From Sphingomonas folli (GTDB lineage Bacteria > Pseudomonadota > Alphaproteobacteria > Sphingomonadales > Sphingomonadaceae): DNA of 64,000 bases. A program made the position numbers and the translations under genes. The notes beneath the pieces are model-generated. The model was not told where the DNA came from, ran no database searches, and saw only the letters and a program-made list of their open reading frames with translations. Positions 29,281 to 37,944 of this stretch are shown here, piece by piece (position 1 is the stretch's first letter; every line of letters begins with the position of its first letter). The stretch is from contig NZ_JAHXZL010000014.1 in assembly GCF_019429525.1 (NCBI RefSeq), positions 62,001-126,000 on the forward strand, written 5' to 3'.

Positions 29281-30062
29281 GCCGCGGTCCAGCCGCCGTC
29301 GACCGACAGGTTGGCGCCGGTGATCGCGCTCGCCGCCTCGCCGCAGAGGAAGAGGACGAGTGCGGCGACCTGCTCCGACGTCACGAACTGCTTGGTCGGC
29401 TGCGCGGCGAGCAGCACGTCGTCGATCACCTGCTCGCGCGTCAGCCCGCGCGCCGCCATCGTGTCGGGGATCTGCCGCTCGACGAGGGGGGTCCAGACAT
29501 AGCCGGGCGAGACGCAGTTGGCGGTGATGCCGTCCGCCGCAGTCTCCAGCGCGACCGTCTTGGTCAGCCCGACCAGACCGTGCTTGGCGGCGACATAGGC
29601 GGACTTGTTGGGGCTGGCGACGAGACTGTGCGCGGAGGCGGTCGACACGATCCGCCCCCAGCCGCGCGCGCGCATGTGCGGCACCGCGGCGCGCATCGTG
29701 TGGAAGGCGCTGGTCAGGTTGATCGCGAGGATCGCGTCCCACTTCTCCGCGGGAAAGTCCGCGATCGGCGCGACGTGCTGGATGCCGGCGTTGTTGACGA
29801 GGATGTCGGGGCCGCCCCACGCGGCGTGCGCGCGCTCGATCATCGCCGCGATCTGATCGGGGCGCGTCATGTCGGCACCGTCGTGCAGCGCCTCGGCCCC
29901 GCTCGCCCCTGACAGCTCGCCGAGCATCTCGGCGATCGCGCCTTCCTCGCCGAACCCGTTGAGCATCACGCTGGCACCCTCGGCGGCGAGCGCGCGCGCG
30001 ATCGCCAGGCCGATGCCCGAGGTCGACCCGGTCACCACCGCGCTCTTGCCTGTCAGGACCAT
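29277..30062 (-). CDS. bdhA: 3-hydroxybutyrate dehydrogenase-like short-chain dehydrogenase
   Basis: A 261-residue SDR. It has the NAD(H)-binding TGSTSGIG (residues 11-18), NNAG and the active-site Ser...YVAAK (Tyr about 154). The motifs NAGIQHVAPI, SAHSLVASPNKSAY and PGYVWTPLVERQIPD match bacterial D-3-hydroxybutyrate dehydrogenase, which links polyhydroxybutyrate breakdown to acetoacetate. The ATG at 30062 has an AGGAG site. It is first in a two-gene unit with the DUF4893 gene. Other hydroxyacid substrates remain possible. Confidence 0.88.
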   Translation of the reverse strand: MVLTGKSAVVTGSTSGIGLAIARALAAEGASVMLNGFGEEGAIAEMLGELSGASGAEALHDGADMTRPDQIAAMIERAHAAWGGPDILVNNAGIQHVAPIADFPAEKWDAILAINLTSAFHTMRAAVPHMRARGWGRIVSTASAHSLVASPNKSAYVAAKHGLVGLTKTVALETAADGITANCVSPGYVWTPLVERQIPDTMAARGLTREQVIDDVLLAAQPTKQFVTSEQVAALVLFLCGEAASAITGANLSVDGGWTAA

Positions 30063-30176
30063 CCGCTCGTCTCCTCTGCGCGTCCCCATCGGTGAGGCGG
30101 CGCACGCTTGCAACCCGCCAGCCCCCGAACGCATTCATGCCGTGACGGATACGAAACGCCTGGGGGGACCCGAACG

Positions 30177-31088
30177 ATGCGGCTCGACGATTATGACAAC
30201 GACATCAACGTCGGCGAGGCGCGCGGCGGCGGCGGTGGCCTGGGCGGTGGCGGCGGCGGCGGGCTGCTGCTCGGCCTGCTCCCGCTGATCGGGAGCCGCT
30301 TCGGCTGCGGCGGCATCGTCGTGGTGCTGCTCCTGCTCGCGGTCTTCGGCGGGCTCGGCAACCTCGGCGGGCTGCTCGGCGGGGGCGGCACGACCTCGGC
30401 GCCGACCGCGCAGGTGGGCACCTCGGAGGGCGGCGGAGTCCGCCAGATCTGCGACGCCTCGCCGCAGCGGCGCGAGACCTGCCAGGCCTTCAGCAACGCG
30501 CAGAACACCTGGGAGCAGATCTTCGCCAAGGAAGGCCAGCGCTTCAGCCCGCCGATGCTGCGCTTCTTCGACGGCAGCGGCCAATCGGGCTGCGGCCAGG
30601 CGATGTCGGCGATGGGCCCCTTCTACTGCCCGAGCGACAACGGCATCTATCTCGACACCGAGTTCTTCGACGAGCTGACCAACCGCTTCAAGGCACCCGG
30701 CGACTTCGCGCAATATTACGTGATCGCGCACGAGTTCGGCCATCATATCCAGAAGCTGCTCGGCACCTCCGACCAGGTGCAGCGCGCCCAGGCGCGCGGC
30801 GGCGAACGCGAGGGCAACGCGCTGTCGGTGCGGCTCGAGCTCCAGGCCGACTGCTACGCCGGCGTGTGGGCGGCGCAGAACCGGCAGCGGCTCGACCCGG
30901 GCGACGTCGAGGAGGGCATGCGCGCGGCGCAGGCGATCGGCGACGACACGCTCCAGAAGGAAGCGCAGGGCCGCGTCGTGCCCGACAGCTTCACCCACGG
31001 CACCTCGGCGCAGCGCCAGACCTGGCTGCGGCGCGGCATGGAGAGCGGCGACCCGGCGCAGTGCGACACCTTCTCGGGGGCGATCTGA
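30177..31088 (+). CDS. Neutral zinc metallopeptidase, YpfJ family
   Basis: A 303-residue putative zinc peptidase. The short cytoplasmic start MRLDDYDNDINVGEARGG is followed by a glycine-rich hydrophobic segment, a membrane helix (GIVVVLLLLAVFGGLGNLGG) and a peptidase domain with HEFGHH (about residues 185-190). Other family features are NTWEQIFAKEG, YCPSDNGIYLD and ELQADCYAGVWA. The GGGGGGACCC site 6 bases upstream decides the ATG at 30177. Its role and substrate are unknown. Confidence 0.9.
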   Translation: MRLDDYDNDINVGEARGGGGGLGGGGGGGLLLGLLPLIGSRFGCGGIVVVLLLLAVFGGLGNLGGLLGGGGTTSAPTAQVGTSEGGGVRQICDASPQRRETCQAFSNAQNTWEQIFAKEGQRFSPPMLRFFDGSGQSGCGQAMSAMGPFYCPSDNGIYLDTEFFDELTNRFKAPGDFAQYYVIAHEFGHHIQKLLGTSDQVQRAQARGGEREGNALSVRLELQADCYAGVWAAQNRQRLDPGDVEEGMRAAQAIGDDTLQKEAQGRVVPDSFTHGTSAQRQTWLRRGMESGDPAQCDTFSGAI

Positions 31089-31111
31089 TATCGGCCATCG
31101 CCCCGCCCCGG

Positions 31112-31207
31112 CGTCATCCCGGGCGTGTCCCGGGACGCATCGGGGCGCGCGCTCGGGACGTACCGCTCGCGCGGAGGAGTGGATCGCGGAGCAGGGTCGC
31201 GATGACG
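31112..31207. repeat. Paired REP hairpins (family with GTCATCCCGG core)
   Basis: The left unit CGTCATCCCGGGCGTGTCCC with its complement, then about 45 bases, then GGAGTGGATCGCGGAGCAGG and GTCGCGATGACG. Order, spacing and the AGTGGATC word match 12318-12413 and 52044-52140. It follows the YpfJ-type gene stop directly. Confidence 0.7.
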
Positions 31208-31351
31208 GCGATCGCTTATCGTCGATGGGGGTGGGCGGGACACACCGCCCCTCACCTAGGTTAGTAGCCGCATTTTAAGCATTTCCGGTCACCTACGGCC
31301 AAGATCGGCGCGCTCGACGCGCCCTCGGCTGAACGAAGATCGGGTCTGTAC

Positions 31352-33115
31352 ATGCGAGTTGTGGCGAAGACGCTGGCGGGGCGGGGCCTGTCCGCCAAGG
31401 TGACGGTGCTGATCGTGCTGTCGCTCGGGCTGCTCGCGCTGGTCACCGCCGGCGTGACCGCGACCATCCTCGGCGCCAACGCCGAGCGGCGCGCCACCGA
31501 GCGCCAGGAAGCGAACATGCGCGTCGCCTGGGACGTGCTGCACCGCCACGGTCGCGCCGCCCACGTCGAGGGCGACACGCTGGTGATGGGCGCGCACGCG
31601 CTCAACGGCGACAATGCCGCGGTCGACCACGTCAAGGCGCTGGTCGGCGGCACCGCCACGATCTTCCGCGGCGACACGCGCGTCGCCACCAACGTCAAGA
31701 ACCCCGACGGCACGCGCGCGGTCGGCACCACGCTCACCAGCCAGGCGGTGCGCGACGCGGTGCTGCGCGACGGCAAGCCCTATCGCGGCCGCGCCGACAT
31801 CCTCGGCACCCCCTTCTTCACCGCCTATGACCCCATCAAGGACTCCGGCGGCAAAGTGATCGGCGTGCTCTACGTCGGCATCCCGGCGGCGCAGTTCCTC
31901 GCCGACCTGCACGAGGTGCAGCTCAGCATCGCGCTCGCCGCGCTGGTCGTCACCGTCGCCGCGGCGCTGGTCTGCCTCGCGATCACGCGGCGCATGTTCC
32001 GCCCGCTCGGTGAGATGCGCGGCGCGATGGAGCAGCTCGCGCGCGGGCAGCTCGAGGTCGACGTGCCGGGGCTCGACCGCGGCGACGAGATCGGGACGAT
32101 GGCCAAGTCGGTCAGCGTGCTGCGCGAGGGCGCGTTGGCCAAGGCGCGCGCCGACGCGGAGCAGCGCGAGGTGGTCGCGACGCTCGCGCGCCACCTCGCC
32201 GCGCTCGCCGAGGGGCAGCTCACCGCGCGGATCGAGGGCGGCTTCCCCGACAGCTACGAGCGGCTGCGCGCCGATTACAACAACGCGCTCGACGAGATTC
32301 GCGGCGCGATCGGCGCGATCCGCGACGGCAGCGCCGCGGTGCACGGCCACACCGCCGAGCTGAGCCAGGCGTCCGACGACCTCTCGCGCCGCACCGAGCA
32401 CCAGGCCGCCAGCCTCGAGGAGACCTCGGCGGCGATGAGCGAGATCGCCGGCACGATGCGCCAGGCCGCCGACGGTGCCGCCAAGGCGCATCAGGCGATG
32501 GAGACGGTGCACGACGAGGCGCAGCGCGGCGGCAGCGTGGTGCGCGACGCGGTCGCCGCGATGGGGCGGCTGGAGCAGGCCTCGGCCGAGATCGGCGCGA
32601 TCATCGCGGTGATCGACGCGATCGCCTTCCAGACCAACCTGCTGGCGCTCAACGCCGGGGTCGAGGCGGCGCGCGCCGGCGACGCGGGCAAGGGCTTCGC
32701 GGTGGTCGCCAACGAGGTGCGCGCGCTCGCCGCGCGCTGCGCCGACGCCGCCACCGACGTGCGCCAGCGGATCACGCAGAGCGGCGAGCAGGTCGATGCC
32801 AGCGTCCGCCTCGTCAACGAGACCGGGGCCGCGCTGGAGCGGATCACGGGGCAGATCGGCGCGATCGGCGGCCTGGTGGCGGAGATCGCGACCTCGGCGC
32901 GCGCGCAGGCGAGCGGGCTCGACCAGATCGACGTCGCGCTCAACCAGATCGACGGCGTGACCCAGCAGAATGCCGCGATGGTGGAGGAGATCACCGCGGT
33001 GTCGCGCAACCTCGAGAGCGAGGCCGATTCGCTCACCCAGGAAGTGTCGCGCTTCGTCGTGGACTCCCGCGCGCTGGCCCGCCGCGAGATGCCGCGCCGC
33101 GCACTCGCCGCCTGA
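31352..33115 (+). CDS. Methyl-accepting chemotaxis protein with single-cache sensor
   Basis: A 587-residue chemoreceptor. TM1 (about residues 17-40), a periplasmic single-cache sensor domain (about 45-188, with TLVMGAHALNGDNAAVDHV and GVLYVGIPAAQF), TM2 (about 190-212), a HAMP domain (213-265), a second linker and a cytoplasmic signalling domain. The hairpin tip is IDAIAFQTNLLALNAGVEAARAGDAGKGFAVV at about 420-450, which contacts CheA/CheW. No C-terminal NWETF-type pentapeptide is present. The sensed ligand is unknown. No other che genes are nearby. Confidence 0.94.
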   Translation: MRVVAKTLAGRGLSAKVTVLIVLSLGLLALVTAGVTATILGANAERRATERQEANMRVAWDVLHRHGRAAHVEGDTLVMGAHALNGDNAAVDHVKALVGGTATIFRGDTRVATNVKNPDGTRAVGTTLTSQAVRDAVLRDGKPYRGRADILGTPFFTAYDPIKDSGGKVIGVLYVGIPAAQFLADLHEVQLSIALAALVVTVAAALVCLAITRRMFRPLGEMRGAMEQLARGQLEVDVPGLDRGDEIGTMAKSVSVLREGALAKARADAEQREVVATLARHLAALAEGQLTARIEGGFPDSYERLRADYNNALDEIRGAIGAIRDGSAAVHGHTAELSQASDDLSRRTEHQAASLEETSAAMSEIAGTMRQAADGAAKAHQAMETVHDEAQRGGSVVRDAVAAMGRLEQASAEIGAIIAVIDAIAFQTNLLALNAGVEAARAGDAGKGFAVVANEVRALAARCADAATDVRQRITQSGEQVDASVRLVNETGAALERITGQIGAIGGLVAEIATSARAQASGLDQIDVALNQIDGVTQQNAAMVEEITAVSRNLESEADSLTQEVSRFVVDSRALARREMPRRALAA

Positions 33116-33202
33116 CCCGGTCCGGAGCGGATCGAGGTGACGCGCGCCGCCGCGCCGCGCTAGTCTGCCACGCGGCGGGATCGACCCGCGGGGGAGCGCA
33201 CG

Positions 33203-34267
33203 ATGCGGACGATCCTGGGTCTGGCGCTGGCGGCGGCGCTGGCGACGACGATGACCGACCCGGCCCGCGCGGCGCCGCGGACGCTGGCCGTGCCCGCCGA
33301 CAAGGGCTGGATGCACGCGCAGACCCGCCTCGTGCTGCGACCACAGGTCGCCGGTCTCACGCGCCTCTCGCTGAGCGACTCGACCGCAACCGAGCACGAC
33401 GTGACCGCACAGTTCGAGAGCGCCGACCACGCCACCTTCGCGACATTGTACCTGTTCCACTCCGCCCTACCCGAGGTGGCGGTGTGGTTCGACCGCGCCC
33501 GCGCCACGCTCGAGGCGCGCGACCTCTTCCGCCACGCCGCGCCGGCGAGCGAGGCGCCGATCGCCTTCGCCGCGAGCGGCACGACCCCCGCGGCGCTGCG
33601 CCAGACCTATGCGATCGTCGACGGGCCCAACCGCAGCACCGCGCTGGCGGTGATGCCGCTCGGCGAGTGGCTGGTGGTGCTGCGGATGACGGGTCGGGGC
33701 AACAGCGCCGCGCTCGACCGCCAGCTCACCGACTTCGTCGCGGCGCTCCGCCTGCCCGAGGACGGCGCGGCACGCCCCGCCGCGCCGATCGCGGCCTGCC
33801 CGGCCGTGCTCGCTTACGGCAGGGCGAAGATGGTCAAGCCCGAGACGACCGACCTGCTGCTGTCGTTCCTCGGCGCGATGGCGGCGCAGGAGAAGGAGGC
33901 CGAGCCCGTGCCCGCCTCCTCGCGCCCCTGGTGCCGCGAGGGTGAGCCCGGCGCGGGCTACGCCGCCTACCGCCGCGAGGACGAGAGCGACGGCTATGGC
34001 GTCGCGATCCAGGATGCGGGGCGCGTCGCCTGGGCGCGGCTCAGCACGGCCTCGCAGCTCGCCGCGCAGCAGCGCGAGGGCGAGCGACTGGTCAAGGCGC
34101 CGAGCTACGCGGTGACGCTGAGCGACGTCGACGGGCGCACGATGACCTTCCCGTCCTTCACCGCGCTGCCGACGCCGAGACAGGTGTTCGACGACATCAC
34201 CAAGCAGCGGCCGCTGGGCAGCGCGCTCGGCAAGCAGGTGACGATCGACGCCAAGGCGATGCAGTAA
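33203..34267 (+). CDS. Uncharacterised exported protein, 354 residues
   Basis: A GGGGAG ribosome site precedes ATG at 33203. A signal peptide (MRTILGLALAAALATTM through ARA-A) leads to a soluble periplasmic domain I do not recognise. It has Cys at CPAV and PWCREG, a QTYAIVDGPNRSTALAVMPL stretch and a GKQVTIDAKAM tail. It reads as two beta-rich halves joined near residue 195. A strong terminator lies 24 bases after the stop. No operon partner. Confidence 0.75.
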   Translation: MRTILGLALAAALATTMTDPARAAPRTLAVPADKGWMHAQTRLVLRPQVAGLTRLSLSDSTATEHDVTAQFESADHATFATLYLFHSALPEVAVWFDRARATLEARDLFRHAAPASEAPIAFAASGTTPAALRQTYAIVDGPNRSTALAVMPLGEWLVVLRMTGRGNSAALDRQLTDFVAALRLPEDGAARPAAPIAACPAVLAYGRAKMVKPETTDLLLSFLGAMAAQEKEAEPVPASSRPWCREGEPGAGYAAYRREDESDGYGVAIQDAGRVAWARLSTASQLAAQQREGERLVKAPSYAVTLSDVDGRTMTFPSFTALPTPRQVFDDITKQRPLGSALGKQVTIDAKAMQ

Positions 34268-34282
34268 GGTCGTGCGACCGAC

Positions 34283-34320
34283 GAGAAAAAACCCCGGGTG
34301 TCGCCACCCGGGGTCTTCTT
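34283..34320. terminator. Bidirectional rho-independent terminator
   Basis: A perfect 10-base stem ACCCCGGGTG/CACCCGGGGT with a TCGC loop (34291-34314). Read on the minus strand it is followed by TTTTTTCTCGTC, a proper U-tract, so it should end the DUF2171 transcript. On the plus strand it is followed by CTTCTTCTC and may end the transcript of the exported protein. Confidence 0.9.
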
Positions 34321-34360
34321 CTCGCGCAGGTCAGTGACCTGCGACGGTGGCAGTCTCGGC

Positions 34361-35656
34361 TCAGTAGGTGCCCGAGAAGCTGCGATTGAGGTTCGTCGAG
34401 CCGGTGTCGTCGCCGGTGCTCGACGCCCCGGTCGTCGACCCGGAGGTCGCCCCCGCCGCGCTGCTGCCCGCGGTCGCGCTCGTGGCGGTCGTCGTGCCGC
34501 CGCGCTGGCGATCGCCGTCGCTGCCGCGGTCACCGTAGCCGAACATCGCCTGGTTCTTCTCCTCGGTGCGCCAGTGCTGCTTGGCCTCGTCCGCGCTCTT
34601 GGTCAGCGTGACCTTCTTGTCCTCGACCGACTTGATCCAGCGCGACGGGATCGAGTGGTGCTGGCCGCCCGCGTCGACGTCGTTCTTGGTCAGCAGGATG
34701 CGATCGCCGCGCACCTTGTCGACGGTGCCGACATGGCTGCCGTCCGAGCCGACCACCTCGTCATGCTCCTGCACCTTGTCGAGCGAGTCGCGCTGTCCCT
34801 GGCGCTCGGTGCGCCACGAGGCGAACTCATTGTGGAACTTGGTGCGGTTCTCCTGACGATATTCGTCATAGTCGCGGTCGAACGACGCGATCTGGCTCGA
34901 GCGCCAGCTGTGGTAATCGCCGTCGCGCTGGCCCTGTTCGCGCTGGCCCTCGTAGCGCTCGTCGTAGCGGCTGTCGGCCTCGCGGCGGCGCTCGGCGTCC
35001 TCGTCGCCGAACCAGCTACGGACCTCGTCGCCCGCACGGGCGAGGAAACCGCGCTCGTCGTAGTCATAGCCCTGCGGCTGGCGGCCATAGTCACGTCCGC
35101 CCTGCTGGCGCCCGCGATACGAATCGTCGTCCGCGTGGCGACGCGCGCCGACGTCCTCGAAGCGACGACCGTCCGACGCGTAGCTGCCGTGATACTCGCT
35201 GCCGCCCTGCCCCTGCTGGCCGTAGCCGCGACCCTGCGCGCCGTAGCCCTGCTGTCCATAGTCGCGGCCGCCGTAATTCTGGTTGCCATAGTCCTGGCGC
35301 TGGAAGCGCTCGCGGTCCTGACCTTGGCCCGACTGGCCGTATTGCTGCGCGCCGTAGCGGCCGCGGTCACCGCCGCTGAACCCGCTCTCGCCGTAGCCGC
35401 GATCGCCGTAGCCCCGGTCACCGCGGTTCTCGTCCCGACCGCCGCGGGCATAGCCGGCGTTCCCATATTCGCGGCGACCGTAGGATCCGCGGCCGTCGTC
35501 GTCGCGATCGAAGCTGCCGGCGGCCTGATAGTCGCGGGCGCTGGAATAGCTCTGGTCGCGCCCCGAGCCATAGTCGCGGCCATAGTCCTGAGTCTCGCTG
35601 CGGCCGTAATAATCGCCCTGGGGATTGGTACCGCGCGGATAGCGTTCGTAACCCAT
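34361..35656 (-). CDS. Tyr/Gly/Gln/Arg-rich disordered protein with DUF2171 domain
   Basis: A 431-residue protein. Residues about 1-190 are a low-complexity region of Tyr-Gly, Gln and Arg/Asp repeats (RDYG, YGQQ, DRGYG units). A second segment holds the sphingomonad SWFGDEDAE motif. Residues about 295-365 form a DUF2171 domain (EHDEVVGSDGSHVGTVDKV, SIPSRWIKSV, EAKQHWRTEE). The tail is Ser/Thr/Ala-rich. The ATG at 35656 has an AGGAG site. The domain is common in sphingomonad stress proteins. The low-complexity part resembles the prion-like regions of eukaryotic FUS-type proteins in composition, which is inference only. Confidence 0.88.
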   Translation of the reverse strand: MGYERYPRGTNPQGDYYGRSETQDYGRDYGSGRDQSYSSARDYQAAGSFDRDDDGRGSYGRREYGNAGYARGGRDENRGDRGYGDRGYGESGFSGGDRGRYGAQQYGQSGQGQDRERFQRQDYGNQNYGGRDYGQQGYGAQGRGYGQQGQGGSEYHGSYASDGRRFEDVGARRHADDDSYRGRQQGGRDYGRQPQGYDYDERGFLARAGDEVRSWFGDEDAERRREADSRYDERYEGQREQGQRDGDYHSWRSSQIASFDRDYDEYRQENRTKFHNEFASWRTERQGQRDSLDKVQEHDEVVGSDGSHVGTVDKVRGDRILLTKNDVDAGGQHHSIPSRWIKSVEDKKVTLTKSADEAKQHWRTEEKNQAMFGYGDRGSDGDRQRGGTTTATSATAGSSAAGATSGSTTGASSTGDDTGSTNLNRSFSGTY

Positions 35657-35893
35657 GGTGGTTCTCCTACGTGACACGTCGCGCGGCGCGTTGCGTCGTC
35701 GCGAGCGGGCACACTGACAAGGATCAACGGAGCGGTTCGTTCCTACCGTTGCGCGCGCGCAACGGCGCCTCGTCGCGATCGGCCAACGCCTCGCCAGGGC
35801 GGCAGGATTTCGGAGGAACCGACGATTCCGTGTTGCATGGCGGGGGTGCGCCGGCTAAGGGCGGCGCTCCCCGGCGATGCCGGGGAAGCGGGC

Positions 35894-35969
35894 GGGGCTG
35901 TAGCTCAGATGGGAGAGCGCTGCAATCGCACTGCAGAGGTCAGGGGTTCGATTCCCCTCAGCTCCACCA
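35894..35969 (+). tRNA. tRNA-Ala (anticodon CGC)
   Basis: A 76-base cloverleaf with encoded CCA. Acceptor GGGGCTG pairs with CAGCTCC, the D-arm is GCTC/GAGC, the anticodon stem CTGCA/TGCAG has the loop ATCGCAC (T33, anticodon CGC), and the T-arm is AGGGG/CCCCT with TTCGATT. It reads the GCG alanine codon, very frequent in these genes. It lies alone in the gap between the DUF2171 and Nudix genes. Confidence 0.97.
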
Positions 35970-36023
35970 CCCGCCCGATCACCTTCCCGCGCCCCCGCCG
36001 ATGCCTCTCCCGCGGGAGCTCCC

Positions 36024-36788
36024 ATGACCGATCCTGACATCGACGCGACGCTGCCGCCCGCGATACCCGCGGCGACGCTGATCGTGTTCCGCGACCGCGC
36101 CGGCCTGCCGCCCGAGCTGCTGCTCGTCGAGCGCTCGCCCCGCCTCGCCTTCGCGCCCGGCGCCACCGTCTTCCCCGGCGGCCGGATCGATCCCGGCGAC
36201 GCGGCGCTCGCCGCGACGCTCGGCCCCGCGGCTCCCGCGGACGCCGCCGCGCGCCTCGCCGCGATGCGCGAGACGATCGAGGAGACCGGCGTCGCGATCG
36301 GCCTCGCCGACCCGACGTGCGGCGACGCGATCCGCGCCGCGCTCGGGCGGGGCACGGCGCTCGGCGACGCGCTGGACGGCGCGGCGCTCGACCTCGACCT
36401 GCTGGTGCCCTTCGCGCACTGGCGCCCGGGCGAACGCCACGCGCGGGTGTTCGACACGCGCTTCTATCTCGCGCGACTGCCTGCCGGCGCGCCGCCCGCG
36501 CGGGTCGACTCGACCGAGAACGTGCGGCTCGACTGGGCCGGCGCGCGCGACACGCTCGACGCGGCCGCGCGGGGCGAGCGCACGCTGATCTTCCCGACCC
36601 GGCGCAACCTCGAGCGGCTGGCGCAGTTTGCCAGCTACGACGAGGCGGTGGCGCACGCGCGCGCCACGCCGCTGCGGCGGATCACGCCGTGGATCGAGCG
36701 GCGCGACGGAGTCGACCACCTCTGCATCCCCGACGATCTCGGCTATCCGGTCACCGCCGAGCCGGTGGCGCGCGCGCGGCGCGGCTGA
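36024..36788 (+). CDS. Nudix hydrolase
   Basis: A 254-residue Nudix protein. The Nudix box appears with an enlarged spacer: GGRIDPGD, then AAMRETIEETGVAIG (about residues 80-94), where the REXXEEXG glutamates bind Mg. Such long-spaced boxes occur in the NUDT19/NUDT7-like branch, some of which act on acyl-CoA or NUDIX-like nucleotide diphosphate esters. The substrate cannot be read. A CGCGGGAG site precedes the ATG. The extensin-like gene follows, probably in the same transcript. Confidence 0.88.
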   Translation: MTDPDIDATLPPAIPAATLIVFRDRAGLPPELLLVERSPRLAFAPGATVFPGGRIDPGDAALAATLGPAAPADAAARLAAMRETIEETGVAIGLADPTCGDAIRAALGRGTALGDALDGAALDLDLLVPFAHWRPGERHARVFDTRFYLARLPAGAPPARVDSTENVRLDWAGARDTLDAAARGERTLIFPTRRNLERLAQFASYDEAVAHARATPLRRITPWIERRDGVDHLCIPDDLGYPVTAEPVARARRG

Positions 36789-36841
36789 GCGCGGGCGCGC
36801 GCCTGCTGCGCGGCACGCGGCGCGCGCTCGCGACGGCGCTG

Positions 36842-37540
36842 GTGCTGACGGCGCTCGCCGCGGCGGCGCTGCTGGCGTGGAGCTACCTGCGCGGGCGCCC
36901 CCAGGACCTGCCCTGGGCGCCGCTCGACCTCGGCCAGCCGGTCGGCCTGTTCACCGGGCGCAAGCTCGCCGCGCTGGCCGACGCGCCCGCGCGCTGCGCG
37001 GTGCTGCTCGCCCAGGCGGGCGTGCGCTACGAAGCGGTGCCGGCGCGGCGCCCGCCTGAGTCGCGGTGCGGCTATGATTCGGCGGTACGGCTCGAGGACG
37101 GGGGCGCGCGGCGGATCGCGCTCGCGCCCGCCAGCGTCGCGGTCGCCTGCCCCGTCGCCGCGGCGCTGGCGGTGTGGGAGTGGGACGTGGTCGCGCCCGC
37201 GGCGCAGCGCCATCTCGGCGCGCGGGTCAGCCGGATCGAGCATCTCGGCAGCTATTCCTGCCGGCGCCTGTACGGGCGCAGCGGCGGCGGCTGGAGCGAG
37301 CATGCCACCGCCAACGCGCTCGACGTCGCGGGCTTCCGGCTCGACGACGGCACTCGAGTCAGCGTGCTGCGCGACTGGCGCGGCGACGGCGCCAAGGCGG
37401 CGTTCCTCCGCGACGTGCGCGACGGCGCCTGCACGGTGTTCGCCACCGTACTCTCGCCGGACTATAATGCGGCGCACCGCGATCACCTCCACCTCGACCA
37501 GGCCGCGCGCGGCGCGACGGGCTGGCGCGCGTGCCGGTGA
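36842..37540 (+). CDS. Extensin-like protein (M15-like fold), membrane anchored
   Basis: Extensin-like C-terminal family protein with one N-terminal membrane helix (LTALAAAALLAWSYLRG). The metal-site features SEHATANALDVAGF and HRDHLHLD are those of M15/D-Ala-D-Ala carboxypeptidase-like folds, so a cell-wall role is likely. The start is uncertain: no ATG fits. I give GTG at 36842 (232 residues); a CTG at 36785, overlapping the Nudix TGA as CTGA, would add 19 residues that look like real protein. Four Cys suggest disulfides. Confidence 0.8.
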   Translation: MLTALAAAALLAWSYLRGRPQDLPWAPLDLGQPVGLFTGRKLAALADAPARCAVLLAQAGVRYEAVPARRPPESRCGYDSAVRLEDGGARRIALAPASVAVACPVAAALAVWEWDVVAPAAQRHLGARVSRIEHLGSYSCRRLYGRSGGGWSEHATANALDVAGFRLDDGTRVSVLRDWRGDGAKAAFLRDVRDGACTVFATVLSPDYNAAHRDHLHLDQAARGATGWRACR

Positions 37541-37575
37541 AGCAGGCGACCGATGCTCCAGGCGGGGATGAACCT

Positions 37576-37938
37576 ATGGGGGGAACGGGCCGACGGCACC
37601 GATCGGCGCCGCTCCCTCCGCTCACGATCCGCCTCGACGCGCGCGGCTGGGACTCGCGCGAGGCGATGTGGCGCGCCTTGCTCGACGCGCTCGGCGCGCC
37701 CGCGTGGCACGGCGACAGCCTCGACGCATTGTACGACTCGATGGTCGCGGCGCTCAACCGCGTGCGCCCGCCGGTCGTGGTGGAGATCGTGGGCGCGGCG
37801 TCCTGCCCGGCCGCGCTGGTGGCCTATCTGACGCGCGTGCGCGAGGTCTTCGCCGACGCGTCCGCCGCGCTGGGCGAGCGGGTGGAGCTGCGCGTCACGC
37901 CCGCGCGGCCGCGCCCCCCGACGCGACCGGCACGGTAG
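37576..37938 (+). CDS. Barstar-like protein (ribonuclease inhibitor family)
   Basis: A 120-residue protein with the barstar fold signature LPPLTIRLDARGWDSREAMW, then WHGDSLDALYDSMVAAL and VVVEIVGA. Barstars block barnase-type RNases by an Asp/Glu face. No barnase gene is nearby, and the family also has regulatory members. Start uncertain: GTG at 37537 overlaps the previous TGA, but GGCGGGG before the ATG at 37576 fits better. The C-terminus is an Arg/Pro tail. Confidence 0.75.
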   Translation: MGGTGRRHRSAPLPPLTIRLDARGWDSREAMWRALLDALGAPAWHGDSLDALYDSMVAALNRVRPPVVVEIVGAASCPAALVAYLTRVREVFADASAALGERVELRVTPARPRPPTRPAR

Positions 37939-37944
37939 CGCGGC

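Noticed and set aside
34298..35674. Hydrophobic plus-strand frame opposite the DUF2171 gene
   Set aside because: The hydrophobic Ala/Val/Leu composition is the mirror of Tyr/Gly/Arg-rich codons; no ribosome site.
35657..35760. EcfG promoter before the DUF2171 gene
   Set aside because: GGAAC is present, but the nearest GTT is only about 10 bases away, far from the required 16-17.
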